From NCBI RefSeq assembly GCF_004785685.1, contig NZ_SRPF01000002.1, positions 992,001-1,056,000 on the forward strand: 64,000 nt of DNA. The letters run 5' to 3'. This stretch comes from Marinobacter confluentis. Lineage in GTDB: Bacteria > Pseudomonadota > Gammaproteobacteria > Pseudomonadales > Oleiphilaceae. Positions 1-8,339 of this stretch are shown piece after piece. Both the position numbers and the translations under genes were made by a program. The number at the start of each line of letters is the position of its first letter. Position 1 is the stretch's first letter. The notes under the pieces are model-generated. The model ran no database searches. It was given only the letters and a program-made list of their open reading frames with translations, and had not been told where the DNA came from.

Positions 1-721
1 ACCAGACAATGGAACAGAAATGGTCATCGCCCTGTTCGTTCAACAAGGGCAGGAAGGCCAGGGGACCGGTCTGGGAAAAGCTCTGCCAGGCGGTTGAACG
101 GTGGCTCTGGGCCGTCTTTACCGTGCACACAATGGCCTGCTGGTCGTAATCCCACTCCCGCGTGGGTAAACCGGCCCACTGCCTCAATCGTGAATTGGGG
201 CCATCTGCGGCAATCACCAGAGACGCGCCCATGGACCGCCCATCATCCAGGCGGACGCCACTGCGGTCTGCATTCTGCCACCAGCCGGTGACCTTTACCC
301 CATCGATCAGCGTAACCGGGCTTTCAAGAATTTCCCGGAACAGGCCTCTGACCACGGCCCGGTTCTCCACGATGGTGCCTAGAAGGTCCGACTGAAGCTC
401 CGCTGCCTCAAAGTGAACCCGCCCGGTACCGTCACCGTCCCAGACCGTCATGGCCTGATAAGGGCAATGTCTGCTTTCGCGAACATGAGCCCAGACGCCA
501 AGCTGATCCAGAAGCTTTTGGCTGGCCAGTGACAGGGCGCTGACCCGTGGCTCGAAGTCATCAACGGCAGTGGCCGGTGAAAGGGCATCAATGAGCGAAT
601 CACGGGCCTGACCTTCCACCAGTCCAACACGCCAGCCCTGCCGGGAAAGACCCAAAGCCGCGGCAGAGCCGATCATGCCGCCGCCGATGACCAGAATGTC
701 GAAATCCGCTGAATCAGTCAT
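1..721 (-). CDS. ubiI: UbiI/VisC-type FAD monooxygenase (ubiquinone C5-hydroxylase), partial
   Basis: The gene runs off the left edge, so only the N-terminal 240 or so residues are present. It would hydroxylate the ring of a ubiquinone precursor, probably at C5, on the inner face of the membrane. A Rossmann FAD motif, ILVIGGGMIGSAAALGL, sits near residues 9-25, and a downstream VIAADGPNSRLR segment is the usual second flavin motif (GD-type) of UbiH/UbiI/UbiF hydroxylases. Its start overlaps the end of ubiH by 8 bases, so the two are translationally coupled. The order pepP-ubiH-this gene matches that of Pseudomonas. UbiI is the likely member by position; UbiF or another VisC-like paralogue cannot be excluded without the C-terminus. 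Confidence 0.85.
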   Translation of the reverse strand, partial: MTDSADFDILVIGGGMIGSAAALGLSRQGWRVGLVEGQARDSLIDALSPATAVDDFEPRVSALSLASQKLLDQLGVWAHVRESRHCPYQAMTVWDGDGTGRVHFEAAELQSDLLGTIVENRAVVRGLFREILESPVTLIDGVKVTGWWQNADRSGVRLDDGRSMGASLVIAADGPNSRLRQWAGLPTREWDYDQQAIVCTVKTAQSHRSTAWQSFSQTGPLAFLPLLNEQGDDHFCSIVW

Positions 722-2021
722 GGCTGGAAGACTCCTTTCCAGAGTGTACAGCACCGCCCACCGGCGAAATCTGCGATCGACGACCCCCAAGCCCCATGGC
801 CTGACGGCCAAACCAGCGCTTGGCACCCGGCAGCAGATCCAGGCCGGTCAGCCCCATATCCCGGACTGCCGCCACAGCGGGCATGGACTGGCCGAAGATC
901 TCAATCAATGAATCCGAGAACTGCACCGTCTGTTTCCAGTCCTGGCGGTGCCGGGCCTGATAGCGATTTAACACCGCCAGACTGCCCAGCGGCTGGTCTT
1001 CAGTAACGGCCAGCCGGAACTGCTCTACCAATGCCATCAGCCCACGCAGAGCCAGGTTGAAGCCCTGCCCGGCAACCGGGTGAAGGGTATGGGCTGCGTT
1101 ACCCACCAGCACCACGCCAGGCCGGACGGATTCGTCGACGGTCTGCAGGGTCAGCGGGTAATGGCTGCATTCGCCAATGCGGGTGAAGCGACCTAGCCGC
1201 CAGCCAAATCGTGCCTGCAAGCGACGGCACTGTTCTGCGGTATCCCGGGCGAGCAGATCATCCAGGGTATCGCCATCCAGGGTCCACACCAGCGACGAAC
1301 TGGTTTCAGCCTGATCAGCCGGGCTGTTGGGCAGCAGCGCCATGGGCCCGGCATCGGTAAAACGCTCGTAGGCCGTATTCTGGTGGCTCTGGGAGGTAGA
1401 CACGTTAGCAATCAGGGCATGCTGGCCATAGTCCTGCTGATTGACACGGAAACCGAGCTGTTCCCGCAGGCCGGAGCGCCCGCCATCGGCGATCACCAGG
1501 CACTGAGCCGTCAGCGACCGGGGGTTTGTGTCAGCGCGCTCGCCTTCCCCCAGAAAAACCTCGACGCCGTCTGCCAGCGGGTCCATACCGGTCACCGCCG
1601 CAGGTGCTTCCCAATGCACGCCGGTTTCCAGCAGCTCCTGCATCAGGCACAGACCCATCCAGCGGTTATCTGCTACATAGCCCAGGGCTTCCTGCTGGTG
1701 GTCCTTGGCATTCAGGCGGGTGGCCCCAAAATGACCACGATCCGATACGTGGATATGGCGAATGGGCGTGGCGTGTGCGGATAAGCGCTGCCACAGGCCG
1801 AGCTGTTCGAAGATCAGCCGGGAACCCCAGGCCAGCGCCGTGGAGCGGGCGTCGTAACTGGGCTGATAGGATTCCGGAACGGCATCCGCAGACAGCGGAA
1901 AAGACTCTACCACTGTTACCCGCAGTTCCGGCACACAGCGGGCAAGGGCCAGAGCCAGGGTGGCTCCGGCCAGGCCGCCGCCGGCGATGACTATGTCGGT
2001 ATCGTGGCTGGTGTTTGTCAC
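714..2021 (-). CDS. ubiH: 2-polyprenyl-6-methoxyphenol hydroxylase UbiH
   Basis: This 435-residue flavoprotein hydroxylates the ubiquinone precursor ring, at C1 by family precedent. The FAD-binding motif IVIAGGGLAGATLALAL is at residues 10-26. A second conserved motif, LVGNAAHTLHPVAGQGFNL, near residue 305 is characteristic of UbiH (the GD motif is GN here, as usual in this family). The start codon is GTG, 7 bases after the pepP stop codon, and the gene overlaps the next hydroxylase by 8 bases, so pepP-ubiH-ubiI reads as one operon. Length is normal for the family. Confidence 0.92.
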   Translation of the reverse strand: MTNTSHDTDIVIAGGGLAGATLALALARCVPELRVTVVESFPLSADAVPESYQPSYDARSTALAWGSRLIFEQLGLWQRLSAHATPIRHIHVSDRGHFGATRLNAKDHQQEALGYVADNRWMGLCLMQELLETGVHWEAPAAVTGMDPLADGVEVFLGEGERADTNPRSLTAQCLVIADGGRSGLREQLGFRVNQQDYGQHALIANVSTSQSHQNTAYERFTDAGPMALLPNSPADQAETSSSLVWTLDGDTLDDLLARDTAEQCRRLQARFGWRLGRFTRIGECSHYPLTLQTVDESVRPGVVLVGNAAHTLHPVAGQGFNLALRGLMALVEQFRLAVTEDQPLGSLAVLNRYQARHRQDWKQTVQFSDSLIEIFGQSMPAVAAVRDMGLTGLDLLPGAKRWFGRQAMGLGGRRSQISPVGGAVHSGKESSSHD

Positions 2022-2028
2022 GGTATCG

Positions 2029-3348
2029 TCAGCTCGCCATCAACGCTTCAATGTCCGGGATGGTTTTCGGGACCTCGTCAGTCAATACCCGGCAGCCTTC
2101 TTTGGTGACCACCACATCGTCTTCGATTCGAATCCCGATGCCACGCCACTTTTCATCCACGTCCATATTATCTGGCGCGATATACAGACCGGGTTCGACA
2201 GTCAGCGCCATTCCCGGCTCAAGCTGACGCCAGGCATCGCCGATCTTGTAATCACCCACATCGTGGACGTCCATGCCCAGCCAATGGCCGGTGCGATGCA
2301 TAAAGAAAGGACGGTAGGCCTGCTGTTCCAGGGCGTCTTCCAGGGTGCCCTTCAACAGCCCCAGGTCAATCAGCCCCTGGGTCAGTACCCGCAGAGCGGC
2401 CTGGTGGGGGTGATCCCAGTGGTTGTCCGGGTGCACCGCATCAATGGCCGCGTACTGGGCCGCCAGCACCACTTCGTAAAGCGCTTTCTGTTCCGGGCTG
2501 AACTTGCCGCTCACCGGAAAAGTACGGGTAATGTCGGAGGCATAGCACTCGTATTCACAGCCGGCATCAATCAACACCAGGTCGCCTTCTTTCAGCGGGG
2601 CGCTGTTCTCGATGTAGTGCAGGATGCAGCCGTTGGCGCCGCTGCCCACGATGGACGGGTAGGCGGTCGAACGGGCGCCGTTTTCCATGAAGGTGTGGAT
2701 CAGTTCGGCTTCCAGGTTGTATTCGTAGCCGCCCTGCCGGGCCCGTTTCATGGCGCGTTTGTGGGCTTCGGAGCTGATCTTGCCTGCTTTGGCCATGACC
2801 TTGATTTCCGCCGCGCTCTTGTAAAGGCGCAGGTCGTGTAGCAGGTGTTCCAGGGCGACAAATTCACCGGGTGGATGGGCACCGGTGCGCACCTTGCTGC
2901 GAATCAGCTTGACCCAGTCCATCACACGGGCATCGAAATCGTGATCCTTGCCAAGCGGGTAATAGACCCGGCTGCGGCCTTCAATCATGCCCGGCAGAAT
3001 GTCGTCGATATCCGAAATCGGAAAAGCGTCATCCAGGCCATAGTTCTCGATCGCTCCTTCCTGCCCTACCAGAAAGCCGTCCCAAAGCTCTTTTTCCGGG
3101 TTACGTTCGCGGCAGAACAGCACTGATTCACCGTGTTCGCGGCCGGGGATCAGCACCAGTACTGCTTCGGGCTCGCCGAAACCGGTGAGGTAATGGAAAT
3201 CGCTGTCCTGGCGGAAGGGGTGCAGCACGTCCCGGTTGCGCACGCGCTCCGGCGCCGCCGGCAGTATGGCGATACTGTCCGGGGTCATGCGCTCCATCAA
3301 CCGGCGCCTGCGGTCACTGAATTCCTTCACGGGTATCATTGCAGCCAT
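2029..3348 (-). CDS. pepP: Xaa-Pro aminopeptidase II
   Basis: Cytoplasmic metallopeptidase of 439 residues that removes N-terminal residues preceding proline. It has the N-terminal creatinase-like domain (RNRDVLHPFRQDSDFHYLTGF) followed by the pita-bread catalytic domain. All five expected dimanganese ligands are visible: two Asp in LIDAGCEYECYASDITRTF, His in HRTGHWLGMDVHDVG, Glu in VEPGLYI and Glu in GIRIEDDVV. The ATG follows a GAGAGA ribosome-binding site. It heads the ubi operon, as in Escherichia coli and Pseudomonas. Confidence 0.95.
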   Translation of the reverse strand: MAAMIPVKEFSDRRRRLMERMTPDSIAILPAAPERVRNRDVLHPFRQDSDFHYLTGFGEPEAVLVLIPGREHGESVLFCRERNPEKELWDGFLVGQEGAIENYGLDDAFPISDIDDILPGMIEGRSRVYYPLGKDHDFDARVMDWVKLIRSKVRTGAHPPGEFVALEHLLHDLRLYKSAAEIKVMAKAGKISSEAHKRAMKRARQGGYEYNLEAELIHTFMENGARSTAYPSIVGSGANGCILHYIENSAPLKEGDLVLIDAGCEYECYASDITRTFPVSGKFSPEQKALYEVVLAAQYAAIDAVHPDNHWDHPHQAALRVLTQGLIDLGLLKGTLEDALEQQAYRPFFMHRTGHWLGMDVHDVGDYKIGDAWRQLEPGMALTVEPGLYIAPDNMDVDEKWRGIGIRIEDDVVVTKEGCRVLTDEVPKTIPDIEALMAS

Positions 3349-3382
3349 AGTGTCTCTCGCGTTTTATCTCGATCAGAATGCA

Positions 3383-3991
3383 TCAGTGCAGGGTTGGCGA
3401 TGCCTGATTGGGCTTCTCCGGCGGGTTGAACTCGGTAAACACCGACAGGGCGCCAAGCCGCACGTATTCAACAATTTCCATCAGCTGCTGCTCGCTCTCG
3501 TCGTCCTGTTCTTCTTCATCGGACAACTGGCTGATGGCCACCAGATCTTCAATCAGTTCGCGGATTTCGTCCGGCGCCTGCCCCAGAGACTCGCCGGCGG
3601 ACAGGGCCATACCCTCAAGAAAGCCCCGGACCCAGGAAATCAATGCTTCAAGACGCTGCTCGATGGCGTAATCGTCATCCGGCAGCAGTGGCCGGAAACT
3701 CATATCCGCCGACTTGAGCCGCTCCAGGGTTTCCTCATAGGCGTTTACCATGAAGTTGCCCAGATCACCGGAGTCTTCCCCGCCGGTCGGGGGCAATCCC
3801 ATATGCTCACAGACCATCGTCAGCCAGTCTCCTTCCTGCATACGAGCACCGGCGGCCAGGCGACCACAAAGCGCGCCATGAAGTTCGGAAGGATGGCTGA
3901 ACGCCTGGTGTGCGGTGAAAACATTGGCCCATTGTTCGAAGGCTGCCGCCTGTGAGCTGGAAAGGTCAGTTTCGGACATGAAACGGGACAT
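3383..3991 (-). CDS. ygfB: YgfB-family protein (UPF0149)
   Basis: An acidic, mostly helical protein of 202 residues belonging to UPF0149, recognised from the HPSELHGALCGRLAAG segment and its place directly upstream of pepP. YgfB has been linked to regulation of cell-wall recycling genes in Pseudomonas, but the molecular role of this orthologue is not shown by the sequence. Two in-frame ATG codons, at 3991 and 3979, are both possible: the first has AGGA immediately before it and the second matches the usual N-terminus better. It is 34 bases upstream of pepP and probably co-transcribed. Confidence 0.8.
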   Translation of the reverse strand: MSRFMSETDLSSSQAAAFEQWANVFTAHQAFSHPSELHGALCGRLAAGARMQEGDWLTMVCEHMGLPPTGGEDSGDLGNFMVNAYEETLERLKSADMSFRPLLPDDDYAIEQRLEALISWVRGFLEGMALSAGESLGQAPDEIRELIEDLVAISQLSDEEEQDDESEQQLMEIVEYVRLGALSVFTEFNPPEKPNQASPTLH

Positions 3992-4077
3992 TCCTGTATC
4001 GATGAGTGAAGGCCTATCCTAGCATTCAGGCCGATTTAAGACACTTGCACTGTTGATTCCAGACGATGAAACGGGGC

Positions 4078-4100
4078 ATTATGTTATAACATATCAATCC
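4078..4100 (+). promoter_or_regulatory. Putative Zur box upstream of zrgA-like gene
   Basis: ATGTTATAACAT at 4081-4092 is a perfect 12-base palindrome. The wider site fits the left half of the gammaproteobacterial Zur consensus (GTTATA-n-TATAAC) well and the right half (CATATC) partly. It lies 14-36 bases before the start of a zinc-uptake gene, which is where a repressor site would be expected. The assignment rests on the consensus and on context. Confidence 0.55.
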
Positions 4101-4113
4101 GAGACCTCGACCC

Positions 4114-4737
4114 ATGCCCAATCAGACTTTTATCCACAGAATTCCGACTTTGCTGATCGCCGCCTGCGCCTTTGGCCAGCCTGTCATTGCCGCAGACAAT
4201 CCGGGAGCACACGAACATGGCAGCGCCCGGTTACAGATGGCCGTGGAAAACAACCGGATCGACCTGATGTTCACCTCGCCCGCCTACAATCTGGCCGGCT
4301 TTGAACACGAGGCAAGAACCGACGAGCAAAAACAAAAGCTCGCCGGTATTCGTCAGTGGCTGCAAACCAACGCGCTGATCAATACCGAGTCAAACGCCTG
4401 TAAAGTAACGGCCGCGACCGTGGAACTCGGGGGCGACAGTGAATCTCATGGCACGCATGAACATCACGATGAGCACCATCACAGCGATCATCATGAGGAA
4501 AAGGACGAGGACAAGCACGGTCACGGTGATAACCACGATGACAAGTCGACTCACCGGGATTATGAGGTGGCCCAGCAACTGGAATGCGACAGCGACATCA
4601 GCCGTCAGGCGTTTAACTCGCCGTTGATGAGCCGCTTCCCGGAATTGAAGGAACTGTCCGTTGAATGGGTCAGCGCGTCTGGCCAGGGCAGCGCCCGTAT
4701 TACATCACCAGACACAAGCTTTTCGCCCGGAAACTAG
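4114..4737 (+). CDS. zrgA: His-rich periplasmic zinc-uptake protein (ZrgA/DUF2796 family)
   Basis: A 207-residue exported protein with an N-terminal signal peptide ending near residue 27 (PVIAADN). The sequence begins the mature part with HEHGSARLQMAVE, a hallmark of DUF2796 proteins, and carries a His/Asp/Glu-rich linker at about residues 110-150 with dozens of potential metal ligands. ZrgA in Vibrio and PA4063 in Pseudomonas are zinc-responsive members of ABC-type zinc uptake systems, so this is probably the periplasmic zinc-binding part. The ABC ATPase and permease lie 0.6 kb downstream on the same strand. A likely Zur box precedes the ATG. The ribosome-binding site is weak. Confidence 0.8.
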   Translation: MPNQTFIHRIPTLLIAACAFGQPVIAADNPGAHEHGSARLQMAVENNRIDLMFTSPAYNLAGFEHEARTDEQKQKLAGIRQWLQTNALINTESNACKVTAATVELGGDSESHGTHEHHDEHHHSDHHEEKDEDKHGHGDNHDDKSTHRDYEVAQQLECDSDISRQAFNSPLMSRFPELKELSVEWVSASGQGSARITSPDTSFSPGN

Positions 4738-4756
4738 GAGCAGGCTGCCAGGCGCG

Positions 4757-5263
4757 CTACTCCTCGTAGGGGGTCACGTCTTTCGCGACAATCGAGTAGG
4801 ACGATTTTGCCACATCGTTTTCTGTTTTCTCGATTTCCAGCGTGCCCTCTATCCAGACCGGATCATACAGGGCTTCCAGCTTGAAGCCTTCTTTGTACTT
4901 CACATGAATAATCTGGTTCGGCGGTGGTGGTGGCACGTGAATGCAGGCGCCATAGTACGGCACCAGGAAAAATTCGAGAATGCGCATGTCTTCGGTGGTT
5001 TTCAGGGGCACCACGAAACCGGGAATGCGGCCGGATCTACCGCCCATTTCCGGCACCACGCGGCCGGTCATGATTTCATCAGGCAAGGCTGCAGGGCCAT
5101 CGCCCTCGTGATCGACTTCTGGCATATTCTCGAGCAGGTACAGGTCCTCCGCCGGCATCAGCTCCAGCCAGTCAATCTCCTGTGGCTGTTCCGCACTGGC
5201 AAAGGCGGGCAGACAAAGCGCGAGAAACAGGCCTGCCAGAAGGGCAAATGGGAAAGATCTCAT
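4757..5263 (-). CDS. DUF3299 periplasmic protein of the zinc-uptake locus
   Basis: A secreted protein of 168 residues when started at the ATG at 5263, which has AGAGAG seven bases upstream and gives a clean signal peptide (FALLAGLFLALCLPAFASA). The mature part contains the conserved segment GRIPGFVVPL and YGACIHVPPPPPNQ. DUF3299 genes accompany the ABC transporter genes in Pseudomonas PA4063-PA4066, which respond to zinc starvation, so a role in zinc or metal trafficking is inferred. Unlike that operon, here the gene faces the opposite way: convergent with zrgA and divergent from the ATPase gene. Confidence 0.75.
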   Translation of the reverse strand: MRSFPFALLAGLFLALCLPAFASAEQPQEIDWLELMPAEDLYLLENMPEVDHEGDGPAALPDEIMTGRVVPEMGGRSGRIPGFVVPLKTTEDMRILEFFLVPYYGACIHVPPPPPNQIIHVKYKEGFKLEALYDPVWIEGTLEIEKTENDVAKSSYSIVAKDVTPYEE

Positions 5264-5361
5264 GTAGGACTCTCTTTGCTGCAACATAAACCAATGACGT
5301 CTTTTGATGATCGCTTTCATTTTCACTGCGGCAATCATACACCGGATACCAGACACTCAAC

Positions 5362-6084
5362 ATGACCAGCAAGACAGACACCACCAGAGATGGTTCCCGT
5401 CCGCTCGGAAGGACCCTTGAAATCAGCGGCCTGAGCTTTCAGTGGAACAGGCATCACCAACCGCTGGGCTATCCGGATGTTGCACTGCCGGCCGGCAAGC
5501 ACCTTTTCCTGCAGGGACCCAGTGGCAGCGGCAAAAGCACACTGATGAGCCTGATTGGTGGGCTGATTATCCCTTCGTCGGGCTCCGTTCATGTTCTGGG
5601 CACCGACCTCGCCAGCCTGACAGGCGGCCAGCGGGACCGGTTCCGGGCGGATCACATGGGCGTAATCTTCCAGCAGTTCAACCTGGTGCCCTACCTGAAC
5701 GCTCTGGATAACGTGCTGCTGCCCTGCCGGCTGTCTCAGAAACGTCGCGACCGATCAAAGCCTTCACCCACTGACGCTGCAACTTTCCTACTGGACGCCC
5801 TGAACATTCCGGAAAGTCACTGGCGCAGACCCGTTACCGGGCTTAGCGTGGGCCAGCAACAGCGAGTCGCAGCGGCTCGGGCACTGATCGGGGCGCCGGA
5901 ACTGATACTGGCGGACGAACCTACCTCTGCCCTGGATTCAGATAACCGCGACCGGTTTATCGAACTGCTGCTTCAACTGGCGGCAAAACAGCAGTCCTCC
6001 GTCGTCTTTGTCAGCCATGACCAGAGCCTGGCCGGGCGTTTTGACCAGAAGCTGGAACTGCCGGCCCTGGAGGCAACCCCATGA
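5362..6084 (+). CDS. ABC transporter ATP-binding protein (LolD/MacB-like)
   Basis: ATPase subunit of 240 residues. Visible motifs are Walker A GPSGSGKST (near residue 52), Q-loop IFQQFNLVPYLNALDN, signature LSVGQQQRVAAARAL, Walker B LILADEPTSALD and H-loop VVFVSHD. The last four bases overlap the permease start (ATGA), so the pair is translationally coupled. It belongs to the class of ATPases that pair with FtsX-like permeases. Context with ZrgA and DUF3299 points to the zinc-associated system typified by PA4064 rather than lipoprotein sorting, but the substrate cannot be read from the sequence. Confidence 0.85.
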   Translation: MTSKTDTTRDGSRPLGRTLEISGLSFQWNRHHQPLGYPDVALPAGKHLFLQGPSGSGKSTLMSLIGGLIIPSSGSVHVLGTDLASLTGGQRDRFRADHMGVIFQQFNLVPYLNALDNVLLPCRLSQKRRDRSKPSPTDAATFLLDALNIPESHWRRPVTGLSVGQQQRVAAARALIGAPELILADEPTSALDSDNRDRFIELLLQLAAKQQSSVVFVSHDQSLAGRFDQKLELPALEATP

Positions 6085-7355
6085 ACCTGCGACTGGCTTT
6101 TTCGCTGGCCTTTGCCAGCCTGTGGCACCGGCGCAACGTGCTGGCCCTGGTAACCCTGACGCTCACCCTGAGTATCACCCTGCTGCTGGGCATCCAGTAC
6201 CTGCGCACCGAAGTAAAACAGTCCTTCACCAGCACCATCTCTGGCACCGACCTGATCGTCGGCGCCCGCAGCGGCCAGCTGAACCTGCTGTTGTACACCG
6301 TGTTCCACATCGGCGATGCCACCAACAACATCCGCTGGGAAACCTTCCAGGATTTGCAGGACGACGAGCGGATCGGCTGGATGGTGCCCATTTCCCTGGG
6401 TGACAGCTACCGGGGTCATCGCGTGGTGGGCACCAATGAGCAGTATCCGGAGCATTTCCGCTACGGCCAGGATCAGGCACCCGAACTGGCCACCGGCGCC
6501 TGGTTTGACGATATGTTCGAAGTGGTCCTGGGCGCCGAAGTCGCCCGCGCCCACCAGCATGCCGTGGGTGATGACATCACCCTGTCCCACGGTGGCGGCC
6601 GCACCAGCTTTTCCAACCACAAAGACATGCCGTTTACCGTGTCCGGCATACTTGCCCCCACCGGCACACCCATTGATCAGGCAGTTTACGTCAGCCTGGA
6701 AGGCCTGGAAGCCATCCATATTGGCTGGGAATCCGGCGTTGCCATTCCCGGCCGCACCGTCACCCCCGATCAGGCCCGGCAACGGGACCTGACCCCGGAT
6801 ACCATCACGGCTGTTCTGGTGGGCATTGACCGGCAGATTCTGACCTTCCAGGTTCAACGGGAGGTTAACCAGTATTCCGGCGAGCCACTGTCCGCCATCC
6901 TGCCCGGTGTAGCCCTGAGCGAGCTTTGGCGGCTTATGGGACAGTTTGAAAAGGCCCTGCTGGGCATTACCGGCTTTGTGGTGGTCACCAGCCTGATCGG
7001 CCTGGCCGCCGTGCTGCTGACGCTACAGGTGCAACGCAGACAGGAAGTGGCCATCCTGCGGGCCGCCGGGGCCTCACCCCTGCTGATCGCCCTGCTCCAC
7101 GTCATCGAATGCCTCGTACTCGCACTGATCGCCTGCGCTGTCGCCCTTGCCGTCGGCGCCGCTGGCATCGCCGGGCTCAGCCCCTGGCTGCTGGACACCT
7201 GGGGGGTACAGATCACCCTGCGGCCTCTCAACAGCACCGAATGGCTGGTAATAGCCGCCGTACCCGTCGCCGCCATGCTGGTCAGCCTGATTCCCGCCCT
7301 CAAAGCCTGGCAGGGCAGCCGCAAACAGGGTCTGAGCCACGCCACGCCGGAATAA
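6081..7355 (+). CDS. FtsX-family ABC transporter permease (zinc locus)
   Basis: Inner-membrane permease of 424 residues with the MacB/FtsX layout: an N-terminal membrane helix (LALVTLTLTLSITLLLGI), a large periplasmic domain of about 240 residues, then three C-terminal helices (starting near ALLGITGFVVVTSLIGLAA, with the conserved QVQRRQEVAILRAAGASP loop between them). It overlaps the ATPase by four bases. By position it corresponds to PA4065 of the Pseudomonas zinc-responsive operon. The ribosome-binding site is inside the ATPase gene. Confidence 0.85.
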   Translation: MNLRLAFSLAFASLWHRRNVLALVTLTLTLSITLLLGIQYLRTEVKQSFTSTISGTDLIVGARSGQLNLLLYTVFHIGDATNNIRWETFQDLQDDERIGWMVPISLGDSYRGHRVVGTNEQYPEHFRYGQDQAPELATGAWFDDMFEVVLGAEVARAHQHAVGDDITLSHGGGRTSFSNHKDMPFTVSGILAPTGTPIDQAVYVSLEGLEAIHIGWESGVAIPGRTVTPDQARQRDLTPDTITAVLVGIDRQILTFQVQREVNQYSGEPLSAILPGVALSELWRLMGQFEKALLGITGFVVVTSLIGLAAVLLTLQVQRRQEVAILRAAGASPLLIALLHVIECLVLALIACAVALAVGAAGIAGLSPWLLDTWGVQITLRPLNSTEWLVIAAVPVAAMLVSLIPALKAWQGSRKQGLSHATPE

Positions 7356-7374
7356 CCGTAAAAGCCCGGATCGA

Positions 7375-7480
7375 GGCAAGGGGGTGGGCCTCTCCAGAAC
7401 CGTCCGGAGCCATGGATGGCGGAGGCCGAGCGTACAGGGACGTATTCAAAGCGTGTTCTGGAGAGGCCCGCCCCCTTGCC
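7375..7480 (+). repeat. Marinobacter-type hairpin repeat, copy A
   Basis: Outer arms 7375-7400 and 7455-7480 are inverted repeats of 26 bases with a single G-T type mismatch. Between them lie an inner hairpin GCCATGGATGGC (7409-7420) and a core AGCGTACAGGGACGTATTC starting at 7429. A second element with the same architecture but different arm sequences is at 11690-11783 on the other strand. No open reading frame is supported here. Confidence 0.8.
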
Positions 7481-7582
7481 GATGCACAGAGCTGGGCGGC
7501 CCATGACATCCCTGTAAATTGACCAACTTGCGGTCCACACTTATAGTTAGTTCACTTCTTTCATTCAGGTGTTGAGCGACTC

Positions 7583-7789
7583 ATGGAACAGTCCGAACTT
7601 CAGGCATTAGCGGACAAGCTGGACAGGCTGATCGAACACTGTGGCAAACTTGAGCGTGACAACGCCATGCTGCGGGAACTTCAGGACGACTGGAACCGCG
7701 AGCGTGCGCAGTTGATGCACAAGAATGATCTTGCCAAAAACAAGATCGAAGCCATGATCGGACGCCTGAGATCCCTGGAGCATCACTAA
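7583..7789 (+). CDS. TIGR02449-type ZapB-like coiled-coil protein
   Basis: A small protein of 68 residues that is predicted coiled coil over nearly its whole length (LQALADKLDRLIEHCGKLERD then heptad-like repeats). Proteins of this family sit upstream of zapA in pseudomonads and are thought to take part in Z-ring assembly like ZapB, though that is inference. The stop codon TAA overlaps the zapA ATG by one base (TAATG). Confidence 0.82.
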   Translation: MEQSELQALADKLDRLIEHCGKLERDNAMLRELQDDWNRERAQLMHKNDLAKNKIEAMIGRLRSLEHH

Positions 7790-8085
7790 TGGCAGAAAAG
7801 CCGACAACCGTCGAAGTGAAAATACTGGATAAGGACTATCTGGTGGCCTGCCCCGACGAAGCGCGTGACCAGCTTTTACAGGCGGCGCGACACCTGGACA
7901 CCAAGATGCGGGAAATCCGCGCCAGTGGCAAAGTATTCGGCACCGAGCGCATTGCGGTGATGGCTGCACTGAACATCACCCATGACATGCTGGAAAAGGA
8001 CACCATGTCTGATTCCGCCAGCAGCATCCTTAACGCCATGGATGAAAAACTCGACACCGCCCTGGGTGAAGGTTCCGGCCGCTGA
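7789..8085 (+). CDS. zapA: Cell division protein ZapA
   Basis: A 98-residue FtsZ-ring-associated protein that crosslinks FtsZ protofilaments. It shows the family N-terminus (VEVKILDKDYLVACPDE), the conserved RHLDTKMREIR segment and a C-terminal coiled coil beginning at RIAVMAALNITHDML. The overlap with the preceding small gene, and 6S RNA plus fthC immediately downstream, reproduce the conserved gammaproteobacterial order. Confidence 0.93.
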   Translation: MAEKPTTVEVKILDKDYLVACPDEARDQLLQAARHLDTKMREIRASGKVFGTERIAVMAALNITHDMLEKDTMSDSASSILNAMDEKLDTALGEGSGR

Positions 8086-8119
8086 CAGAACCGGTTACCA
8101 AAGTCCGCTTTTACAGACC

Positions 8120-8150
8120 TTGCATTCGACCCCCGAACTACCCGTATAAT
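8120..8150 (+). promoter_or_regulatory. Sigma-70-type promoter of 6S RNA
   Basis: A perfect -10 hexamer TATAAT at 8145-8150 precedes the 6S RNA. A candidate -35, TTGCAT, is at 8120-8125; its 19-base spacing is longer than ideal. Confidence 0.65.
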
Positions 8151-8156
8151 CGAAAC

Positions 8157-8336
8157 AACTTCCTGGGCTGTTCGCTGGTCGGATTCGTCCTCGAGCCGAT
8201 GCGTATTACCCAGGTGGCTACTCTAGGGCATTGTGAGCACGTCCCCTTCTGGGGAAAGCCTAATATGTCACAGCGGCCACCGACCTTGAACTTTGGGTTC
8301 AAGGGCCACATCCGATAACGGCAGCCCGGGAAGCTT
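8157..8336 (+). ncRNA. ssrS: 6S RNA (ssrS)
   Basis: A transcript of about 180 bases between zapA and fthC. The 5' end ACTTCCTGGGCTGT pairs with the 3' end GGCAGCCCGGGAAG to form the closing stem, and the middle can form the open-promoter-like bubble through which 6S RNA binds sigma-70 RNA polymerase. Position and terminal stem are those of gammaproteobacterial 6S RNA. End coordinates are estimated from the stem and the upstream TATAAT. Confidence 0.9.
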
Positions 8337-8339
8337 ATT

